Positions 7,601 through 10,558 of a stretch of DNA of 10,558 nucleotides are shown piece after piece. Under the pieces are notes generated by a model. It was not told the DNA's origin, did not search any database, and was given only the letters and a program-made list of their open reading frames with translations. Origin of the DNA: Patescibacteria group bacterium (GTDB taxonomy: Bacteria; Patescibacteriota; Patescibacteriia; Patescibacteriales; VMTK01); assembly GCA_018896595.1 (NCBI GenBank), contig JAHIME010000056.1, positions 1-10,558 of the forward strand, read 5' to 3'. A program made the position numbers and the translations under genes. Position 1 is the stretch's first letter, and each line of letters begins with the position of its first letter.

Positions 7601-9161
7601 TTGGAGCAGAAGGAGTACTACAATCAAACGCTGTAACAGTGTAACTGTTTTGAGAATCAATAAAAGTCCCTCCTTTGCCAAAAGCGGTAACGGTATAAGT
7701 ATAGCTATAGCCGGCTTGCACTCCGCTATCAATATATAAAGTTTCTAATAAATTAACAACTCCAGCGCCGTTTCTATAAACAGTGTAATAAGTAACATTG
7801 TTTGAAGCCTGCCATTCAAGTTTTATTTTAGATTCGCCATTCTCGCACAAAGCATAAGAGCTGCCTGCTTTTATGTCCGGTGGCGGCGAAGGAGGTATGA
7901 TGGTTACGCAATCAATATTGCTTAAAACAGTATTAGAAACTAAAGGATCTCCAATACTAAGAATGGCTTGAACGGAATAATTGTGCGCGCAAATTTGTCC
8001 CGGGCAATTAACAAGATCAAGGCCATCGGTATAAGCGGTGTTGGCAATGCCAATGCTTTGAGCAAGGAACGCGCCATCGCGATAAATATTATAATGCGTT
8101 GCTCCCTTTACGGCTGTCCATGAAAGTATCATGCTAAAAATATCGCAGTTATTCGTTACTGCTAAATATGGCTTGCATTGAGGAATATCTATTTGCTGAG
8201 TGCCGGAATCTCTTTGTTCCGTCGGCCAAACCGCTTTAACATAATAATAAATTATTCCTCCCTGATAATAGCCGGAGGGCAGGCTTTCAGCTAATTTATC
8301 ATCATAATTAACAGTCGCTTCATTAAAAATTTCGGTTAAAAGAGAGGGCGAGGCCTGAGCCGGAGTTTGGCGGTAAATTTGGTACTTTTGAACTCCTCGC
8401 AATTTATTCCAGCTTAAATTAATTACCGGTCCGCCCGGCGCGGTATCGCTTAAACAGCTTGAGGCAAGTGTAAGAGTTGGCGGGCAAGCCGGCGCGATTT
8501 CTTCAGTATTAGTATTTTCAAAAGCGAAATTGCTATCCTGCCAAATGCTTTTTATGTAATAATAATAAGAGCCAACGCCGATAAGATCCGGGCCGTCATT
8601 ATAAGAAACCGCTGTGTAAACTCCTGTCGGTAATAACGAAAACGCTGTTTCGCTCGGATCTTTCCTGTAAATTTCATAAGTGGACAAATCGCCGGAAACG
8701 GCAGTCCATGATAAATTGATATGAGGCCCGTCCGGCTGGCAGGATTTTGTTGACGGCAAATATGTTGGCGGACAATAAGCGGGCAAAGCGGTTTTTTCAT
8801 CAGTATAATAAATAGCGGCCCCCTTTTCAGCCCTAATTTGATAAACATAAGTTTTGCCGCTAACAGCCGTGGTGTCAATATAAAAAGTATTAATAGTGTC
8901 GTCTATTTGCGTAAAGCTTATATCTCCTTGAATTTTACGCAGAATATAATAAGTCGGGCTTCCTGTGAGAGCGGAGCTCCAGGCAAGATCAACCTGAACA
9001 TTGGAACCGTTGCAAGAAACTACCGGGTCATTTAAAACAACTTCGCCTGCCGCCATTGAAAAAATCGGCCGAAATAAAAATAAAGCCGAAATAAAACAAA
9101 CAAAAAAACAAGCATTTATAATAAAATAATTTCGCCTATTTATTTTCATAAAATCCGGCAT
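1590..9161 (-). CDS. Giant secreted FN3-repeat protein with nested LamG and PA14/CBM-like domains (2523 aa)
   Basis: I do not recognise a named gene. The product begins with a Sec-type signal peptide (residues 5-38). It then consists of 17 fibronectin-III-like repeats of about 95 residues, each recognisable by a W on strand B, a Y-x-[IVL]-Y-R-type motif on strand C and a [YS]-Y-x-[YI]-x-A-type strand F. Repeats 8, 12 and 13 are split by inserted modules: two LamG-like domains (781-1218), one LamG-like domain (1611-1819) and a PA14/CBM-like jelly roll (about 1908-2088). Fifteen repeats carry one Cys near strand A/B and one at the end of strand G. There is no enzyme motif, LPXTG-type signal or C-terminal membrane helix; the chain ends just after the last repeat (MPTWKEVKP). 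FN3/LamG/PA14 proteins are usually extracellular and bind glycans or proteins, so an adhesin or surface rod is the best inference. The ATG at 9149 (MKINRR) gives a more classical signal peptide than 9161. It lies 6 bases after the upstream gene, consistent with an operon. Confidence 0.93.
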   Translation of the reverse strand: MPDFMKINRRNYFIINACFFVCFISALFLFRPIFSMAAGEVVLNDPVVSCNGSNVQVDLAWSSALTGSPTYYILRKIQGDISFTQIDDTINTFYIDTTAVSGKTYVYQIRAEKGAAIYYTDEKTALPAYCPPTYLPSTKSCQPDGPHINLSWTAVSGDLSTYEIYRKDPSETAFSLLPTGVYTAVSYNDGPDLIGVGSYYYYIKSIWQDSNFAFENTNTEEIAPACPPTLTLASSCLSDTAPGGPVINLSWNKLRGVQKYQIYRQTPAQASPSLLTEIFNEATVNYDDKLAESLPSGYYQGGIIYYYVKAVWPTEQRDSGTQQIDIPQCKPYLAVTNNCDIFSMILSWTAVKGATHYNIYRDGAFLAQSIGIANTAYTDGLDLVNCPGQICAHNYSVQAILSIGDPLVSNTVLSNIDCVTIIPPSPPPDIKAGSSYALCENGESKIKLEWQASNNVTYYTVYRNGAGVVNLLETLYIDSGVQAGYSYTYTVTAFGKGGTFIDSQNSYTVTAFDCSTPSAPILSLTPGCDTGAPFIKLSWSESTNAYSYEIYRGLSAGSLILSATFNQTAPEFASRIFQDNNVLPSTAYYYKIIARGPPGTGADGLPIQSESAINSITAYSCLPTTPILALNRVCFSGAPKVTLSWVTDKANTASYEIFRKDFSETIPIKIISDVNTTAWTDSAVAPSSSYEYKVEAVGNVSAFRATEGYKFIVSYDCSLPGPFTLSDTVYCQGSYPRANLLWTNSSNATSYNLYRRLLNPDDSLNQQTNIYNITTHAVGDLSAVLSFDGFNDYAQIPDSPILRVGNAGADFAVEFWLYLRQGNTGSYRSIMHKGGADANRTFAMWMRPDDNRIHYRISTTANWNEGGDSIATVPLNTWSHIVYIKNGNTLKLYINKNLSTVNLAGQSISNNGPIYIGKDPWSNGVNSLIDQVKIYKRALSEIEVYEHYDNVYNNEADLIGAWLFNEGTGQTAADSSGNGNNGILGSNVVVAPEDPEWISFAGFTEFGRGRALNFNNNSAYISVPNSNSLNPTKITAEAWIYPTSFNDYGNIISKRDSTLQYILRLYGWTGQVQGYVYVNGGWQNCTTNLTVSLNKWNHVASTYDGSTIRVYVNGQEGCNYAYAGNISDGGSNPATLRIGSNSTGVTSRERFRGNIDEVRVYGRALTAQEIQEHNQAVYNNEAELRGLWHFDEGSGTAVSDSSNNGNNGTIIGAAWVESGLQVGKKYNWQTIAGGIGGQTAVLTNPITLSDCPPTKPGLKLEPICSAPNIPAVKLDWSYPYGAGSYEIYREGAVNPIKSDVNSTDPALRRFTDDSSGAGLAGLASYTYWVKTINSAGQTESDHLPVTALDCIAPTKPENLSPAFSCSGSYPQIVLNWDASLNASYYTVYRKDLATLITTSQNTTANSFTDTYSNGVRVNKNYQYYIRPFSLGGLPGPDSDVKVITTGYCAPSTLSLIALTTSCVNFAPVNTLTWTDATDFNTANYEIYRDGTALVNKIATVAKGTLSYADNDTGLLNLTNYTYYIKAVGPTGLESPSFAQASINTYSCGIAPPAPVLSLELGSPYCEDNISHVKFSWGNAANAYSYNLYRNPDTSNLIYPTVKSVLLDHGDYTLEFDGSNDYINIPNSSSLNPGRITMEAWVYPTSYSSNGNIIRKRNPTEQYILRFNGTTGKIQGYVYVNGGWRNCTTAATAGLNQWSHIASTYDGNQIKVYINGVEGCSFSYAGSINSGNSALQFGAYSASSELFKGMIDEVRIYGRALSLAEIQDHYNNIYKNETDLRGVWHFNEGSGTSVLDSSGKGNNGSLVNMNENSWKFPLNKLNFIAPLHSNSTYKYKIKAMGVDTESGFSNEVMVNTGACLTAPVLANNDICSYYNKPITLLYWPNQKNVTAYKLYKDGALFESKPPADYISSDGFIKHWLLIGGFSYAGTDAAATLASLNTDYLGGELKIKPRAGESVGGKTWFDYSAPASNYTDFTLTSAPMSALTPKTYASAYAFAYVYSPIAQTAQLRIGSDDGVKAFLNGSVIYTNNTQRGASPDQDIKSINLLAGMNTLLIKVQQGAGGWGLYARITDNLGNNAINHITTWDSAVAFGYNPAYNIKAKILDEETDFSNPAVSTPPNCLPADPGLTIAPQCDALLSPQIVLNWNLDPNNQTEYWSIWQKREGEGFVKLLNISPPAISYTVTNLESGINYDYFLEAVGIAATTFSSIKSAQAPFCYPPPSKPVVTVTPLCAGYTPRMQIDWNDTDNTVFYDVLRKNVTAGETVFTNLFTGLSSATLRKVDINVEEASIYQYIVKAIGSGTDNSNSSDPSDEAAALACSTIPPFPPVLSLNTVVSTGDYVFVSLRWTDSGNEEKYEVLRNGASIKTLIQGVDYDEGDLMINYLDNTVTDGESYIYQILSINVNGSTNSNIIVVSVPIAVPGDFTLTADWAEDRSKIYLNWTEANTTAAGADISYQVLRDDSSSFASPTVICDGVIIAPFECYDNDPSFSEKYYKAVASNNGGTTDSNIKTIMFMPTWKEVKP
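2898..3440 (-). other. PA14/CBM-like jelly-roll module inserted in FN3 repeat 13
   Basis: Residues about 1908-2088 start with a FIKHWLLIGGFSY segment, include KTWFDYSAP and ASAYAFAYVYSP, and then the signature GSDDGVKAFLNG, followed by LLAGMNTLLIKVQQGAGGWGLYARI. The GSDDG-x-LNG and G-x-N-x-LLIKV pattern is that of jelly-roll modules related to PA14 or carbohydrate-binding domains, found in many secreted bacterial glycan-active proteins. FN3 repeat 13 is interrupted after LYKDGALFESKPPADY and resumes at GYNPAYNIKAKI. Exact domain family is uncertain, but the jelly-roll reading is well supported by the motif. Confidence 0.75.
3705..4331 (-). other. Third LamG-like domain inserted in FN3 repeat 12
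   Basis: Residues 1611-1819 begin at TLEFDGSNDYINIP, run through MEAWVYPTS, NQWSHIASTYDG, MIDEVRIYGRALS and close with WHFNEGSG-DSSGKGNNG, before FN3 resumes at NSTYKYKIKAMG. It is much closer to LamG-2 than to LamG-1. LamG-2 and LamG-3 share YVYVNGGW-NCTT and the second Cys in N-G-x-E-G-C, and the shared similarity is visible in the DNA too (compare about 4110-4135 with 5922-5947). A duplication between the two sites is likely. Confidence 0.88.
5508..6821 (-). other. Two tandem LamG-like jelly-roll domains inserted in FN3 repeat 8
   Basis: Residues 781-1218 interrupt FN3 repeat 8 after VGDL and return to it at LQVGKKYNW. LamG-1 (about 781-952) starts at LSFDGFNDYAQIP and contains the AVEFWLYLR strand, NTWSHIVY, LYIN and LIDQVKIYKRALS. 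LamG-2 (about 953-1218) includes the NEGTGQTAADSSGNGNNG stretch, a second N-FNNNSAYISVP start, AEAWIYPTS, NKWNHVASTYDG, NIDEVRVYGRALT and a closing WHFDEGSG-DSSNNGNNG strand. These are hallmarks of bacterial Laminin_G_3 (concanavalin-A-like) modules, which typically bind glycans or proteins. LamG-2 has two Cys (NCTT and EGCNY) that LamG-1 lacks. Confidence 0.88.
9048..9149 (-). other. Signal peptide of the giant protein
   Basis: Residues 5-38 show a basic n-region (MKINRRN), a hydrophobic core (about 12-30, rich in F, I, L and C) and a probable cleavage site near FSMAAG-E, an A-x-A-like small-residue context around residues 36-39. There is no lipobox (L-x-x-C) at the expected place, so this looks like signal peptidase I processing rather than a lipoprotein. 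An uncleaved N-terminal anchor cannot be excluded. Confidence 0.85.
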
Positions 9162-9167
9162 AATAAA

Positions 9168-9404
9168 TTAAGGCAAGATTCTTATTTGGGTCGCTTCAAA
9201 TTCTTGAACATTGTTAATATTGCTCGCGGCTATTGCTTCAATATTATCGCCAACTTTTAAATCTTCCGCGGCCATTTCATTTTCTTGAATTTTTTTGGTA
9301 TTTTCCTGCGCGGTTGCCGTAATTGTCAAACGGCTAAATTTCGTAGCCGGGGTAATGATAATTTTTTTTGTTTCTTTTTTTTTGAGCAACTTGATTAGTT
9401 TCAT
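9168..9404 (-). CDS. C-terminal part of the frameshifted DUF5666-like protein
   Basis: Although an ATG at 9404 opens this frame, its first residues (MKLIKLLKK) are an alternate-frame reading of the upstream partner and are probably not a true start. The believable part begins at ETKKIIITPATKFSRLTI and ends with AAEDLKVGDNIEAIAASNINNVQEFEATQIRILP. The T-x-x-T-K-F, D-L-K-V-G-D and A-T-Q-I-R-I-L elements are the usual second half of DUF5666-like small beta domains in anchored CPR proteins. The stop TAA lies 6 bases before the ATG at 9161 of the giant gene. This tight spacing suggests co-transcription, so loss of the full-length product could also affect translation of the next gene. Confidence 0.6.
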   Translation of the reverse strand: MKLIKLLKKKETKKIIITPATKFSRLTITATAQENTKKIQENEMAAEDLKVGDNIEAIAASNINNVQEFEATQIRILP

Positions 9405-9675
9405 CTATATATGAAATATTGGCTTCTAAAACAACGGAATTTTGTTCTATTTTCTGAATTACGCCTGATAAATTATAAATTACTTTCGGCATGGTAATTT
9501 TAGGAGATTCTGTTTTATTTTCCGTTGTTGAAGAAACGGGTGAAGCAACCTTCTGCTTGTTTGGTTCTGATTTAAACGGTTCTTTATAAAAATAGCTGAT
9601 TAGCATCGCTTCAATAATTAATACTGCTAATAAAACAAAAATCATCACCAATCTTATGGGATTATTTTTTAGCAT
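9334..9675 (-). CDS. Membrane-anchored DUF5666-like protein, N-terminal part of a frameshifted gene
   Basis: The first 100 residues read as an N-terminal membrane anchor (about 8-29, IRLVMIFVLLAVLIIEAMLI), a Ser/Thr/Lys/Pro-rich linker (about 31-62) and the first strands of a small beta domain (SGVIQKIEQNSVVLEANISYIDE). After a run of nine A the frame continues only into a short tail (KRNKKNYHYPGYEI) that does not look like the domain. The natural continuation is in the +1 frame, in the C-terminal part annotated at 9168-9404. With one A fewer the gene would encode one protein of 168 residues spanning 9168-9675. The G-x-I-x-x-I-x-x-x-x-V-x-x-E opening resembles DUF5666-like OB-type domains. 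Function unknown. It follows a 70-base gap after the small membrane protein and is probably in the same transcript as the giant gene. Confidence 0.7.
   Translation of the reverse strand: MLKNNPIRLVMIFVLLAVLIIEAMLISYFYKEPFKSEPNKQKVASPVSSTTENKTESPKITMPKVIYNLSGVIQKIEQNSVVLEANISYIDETNQVAQKKRNKKNYHYPGYEI
9375..9383 (-). other. A9 homopolymer at the frameshift point
   Basis: The minus strand reads GCT C followed by nine A and then GAAAC. Eight A would join the two frames of the DUF5666-like gene; eleven would as well. A run this long is a known hot spot for replication slippage, transcriptional slippage and sequencing error. The required change is +1 (or -2), not the -1 of a classical A-AAA-AAG ribosomal frameshift. 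Another run of eight A lies 5 bases downstream (9362-9369). Confidence 0.85.
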
Positions 9676-9686
9676 ATGATTTAATT

Positions 9687-9728
9687 AAATACTCTTTACT
9701 CTTTAATCTAAAGATGTTTGGAGTATTT
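9687..9728. repeat. Inverted repeat in the 70-base intergenic gap
   Basis: AAATACTC (9687-9694) and GAGTATTT (9721-9728) are perfect 8-base inverted arms separated by 26 bases. Inside lies a small inverted repeat CTTT-AATCT-AAAG (9701-9713) and a tandem ACTCTTT pair (9691-9704). The stem is AT-rich and has no U-tract in the right place, so it is a poor intrinsic terminator. It could be an operator-like site or a leader structure for the anchored-protein/giant-protein unit, or a chance AT-rich palindrome. No convincing -35/-10 pair is visible around it. Confidence 0.4.
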
Positions 9729-9745
9729 TAAATGATTTAAGTAAC

Positions 9746-10111
9746 TTACTTTAAATATTTCTGCGCTTCCGGCGGCAATTTATTTATGTCAACATTCTTT
9801 AAATTCTCTCCGCCCGCGCTGCCCTTTAACAAATCCATTATATTGGTTATATTTCCGCTTGCCTCGCCTTTAATGCCCAAAAGTTCTTTATATTGTTCGG
9901 TAATGCCGCTAAGAAGCGGCGGCAAATAAATAATGCCTAAAATAATCGGAACAACGATAATCAACAGCTTTAATATGCCAAAAATTCTTTGATGTATTAC
10001 AAAGCTCTTAATGCTCTTGGCCATTTTAAAAATCTCTTCGGTTAATTCCAGATTTTTTTCCAACAATTTTTTTATTTGAGATGATTCATCGGGCAAATTT
10101 TGAATTGGCAT
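9746..10111 (-). CDS. Small single-pass membrane protein, hypothetical (121 aa)
   Basis: I do not recognise a characterised family. The protein has a charged amphipathic N-terminal stretch (about 9-35, KKLLEKNLELTEEIFKMAK), which may form a coiled coil. One strong membrane helix follows (about 45-68, ILKLLIIVVPIILGIIYLP), then a C-terminal tail of about 50 residues with a Gly-rich patch (KGSAGGENL) and a PPEAQKYL end. There is no signal peptidase site, so the helix is probably retained. The ATG at 10111 lies 11 bases after the upstream stop and has no Shine-Dalgarno sequence, only an A/T-rich leader. Similar short proteins with a helix-TM-tail layout occur in compact CPR genomes (general impression, not checked). 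Topology and role are unknown. Confidence 0.75.
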   Translation of the reverse strand: MPIQNLPDESSQIKKLLEKNLELTEEIFKMAKSIKSFVIHQRIFGILKLLIIVVPIILGIIYLPPLLSGITEQYKELLGIKGEASGNITNIMDLLKGSAGGENLKNVDINKLPPEAQKYLK

Positions 10112-10122
10112 AATTTTTTAAA

Positions 10123-10558
10123 TTATCTTATTTCACAAATTTTTACATATTTTTCCGCGGCCTTGCGCATCTCTTTCATCTCCGCTTCCGTAAACGGCTT
10201 AATCCCTTGCAGTTTCTTGTTCAGCAAACCAACATCGCTCTTGAACCGCTGCAGATACCACACTCTCGCGCCTTTAATTGTTTTAGCTATTTTAACAATA
10301 TCGTTTTTATCAAGCAGTCCAGGAACCAAGGTTGTCCTGAATTCATACTTGCCCGCCCAATTGGAGGGAGGCAAACCGCTTTCCATTATTATTTTAACAC
10401 TTTTTACAATATTTGGGTAGAGGCGCGCCGGCAAGCCGACTATTTGTTCCAACTTTTCTTTCGGCGCTTTGATGTCCATCGCGATATAATCAATCAGCTT
10501 TTTATCAATCAAGTTCTTGATCATTTCCGGATTGGAGCCGTTGGTGTCTAATTTAACC
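10123..10558 (-). CDS. nrdG: Anaerobic ribonucleotide reductase activating protein-like radical SAM enzyme, C-terminal part
   Basis: This family uses a 4Fe-4S cluster and S-adenosylmethionine to install a glycyl radical on a partner enzyme, typically the anaerobic ribonucleoside-triphosphate reductase. The 144 visible residues have no start in the window; the frame runs off the right edge upstream of an internal ATG at 10524. Diagnostic segments are VKLDTNGSNPE, which spans that internal Met, and DYIAMDIKAPKEKL. Further on are FRTTLVPGLL and a C-terminal YLQRF. This order matches the TIGR02495-type NrdG-like activases. The CxxxCxxC cluster-binding motif would be upstream and cannot be checked, so activity and partner are inferred. 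The gene symbol is by family only. The stop is 11 bases from the next gene. Confidence 0.8.
   Translation of the reverse strand, partial: VKLDTNGSNPEMIKNLIDKKLIDYIAMDIKAPKEKLEQIVGLPARLYPNIVKSVKIIMESGLPPSNWAGKYEFRTTLVPGLLDKNDIVKIAKTIKGARVWYLQRFKSDVGLLNKKLQGIKPFTEAEMKEMRKAAEKYVKICEIR

Larger units (their letters stand above)
1593..9041 (-). repeat. Array of 17 two-cysteine FN3-like repeats
   Basis: Repeat boundaries in residues are roughly 41-132, 133-228, 229-331, 332-427, 428-519, 520-625, 626-720, 721-1256 (split), 1257-1356, 1357-1450, 1451-1553, 1554-1863 (split), 1864-2126 (split), 2127-2222, 2223-2325, 2326-2420 and 2421-2523. The shared pattern is L-x-x-x-C, P-x-I-x-L-x-W, Y-x-I-Y-R, then T-x-Y-x-D, Y-x-Y-x-I-x-A and a closing C followed by a Pro-rich linker such as CPPTKP or CLPTTP. 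The repeats are divergent at DNA level, so the array is old rather than freshly amplified. The last two repeats lack the standard Cys pair; repeat 17 has its own CDG...FEC pair, and repeat 4 has an extra NCPGQIC. Confidence 0.88.

Noticed and set aside
8552..8878. A 108-codon minus-strand frame
   Set aside because: It overlaps FN3 repeats 1-2 of the giant gene in another frame; the FN3 pattern in the main frame is continuous here, so it is a shadow.
2072..9035. Short plus-strand frames opposite the giant gene
   Set aside because: All lie inside the coherent 2523-codon minus-strand frame and encode low-complexity or basic peptides without recognisable features.
9362..9383. Classical -1 ribosomal frameshift at A-AAA-AAG in the DUF5666-like gene
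   Set aside because: The second half lies in the +1 frame, so a -1 shift would give the wrong frame; a homopolymer length change explains it better.
9676..9745. Sigma-70-type promoter in the spacer
   Set aside because: AT-rich hexamers such as TTACTT and TAAAAT are present but the spacing (8 bases) is far too short, and other pairs are no better than chance.
10100..10551. Plus-strand frames opposite the nrdG-like gene
   Set aside because: The minus strand encodes clear NrdG-family motifs over the same bases; the plus-strand peptides look like reverse readings.

Overview
All recognisable genes in this window lie on the minus strand and read from right to left. They look like one compact run of genes: partial radical-SAM activase (nrdG-like) -> small membrane protein -> frameshifted anchored DUF5666-like protein -> 2523-residue secreted repeat protein -> release factor 2 (prfB) -> comEC (partial). 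The longest gap between genes is about 70 bases; the others are short gaps or overlaps. I see no tRNA, rRNA, CRISPR array, insertion sequence or plus-strand gene.

The DNA is AT-rich and gene-dense. It has weak or absent Shine-Dalgarno sequences, all genes whose ends are visible stop at TAA, and several short proteins are of unknown function. Together with the TIGR02495-like activase, the giant FN3/LamG protein and the small anchored protein, this suggests a Patescibacteria/CPR-type bacterium. That placement is inference from style, not from a marker gene. An intact RF2 with SPF and GGQ motifs argues that UGA is a normal stop codon here, so this is not one of the UGA-recoding CPR lineages.

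Region by region: 1-476 holds the N-terminus of ComEC, the inner-membrane DNA-uptake channel, overlapping the prfB stop by 11 bases. 466-1566 is prfB, whose N-terminal reading frame is continuous and so lacks the common programmed frameshift. 1590-9161 is the dominant feature: a signal peptide followed by 17 fibronectin-III-like repeats. Three of these repeats are each split at the same place by an inserted jelly-roll unit (two LamG domains, one LamG domain, and one PA14/CBM-like module). 9168-9675 is a small membrane-anchored protein split into two frames at a run of nine A (minus strand). 9746-10111 is a single-pass membrane protein, and 10123-10558 is the C-terminal part of an anaerobic ribonucleotide-reductase activase.

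The best candidate for something undescribed is the giant protein. It has a regular two-cysteine FN3 repeat and repeated nested insertion of ligand-binding-type domains into one loop, which makes a rod with side-mounted binding heads. It sits beside an anchored small protein and the DNA-import channel. A role in attachment to surfaces or other cells is plausible but inferred.
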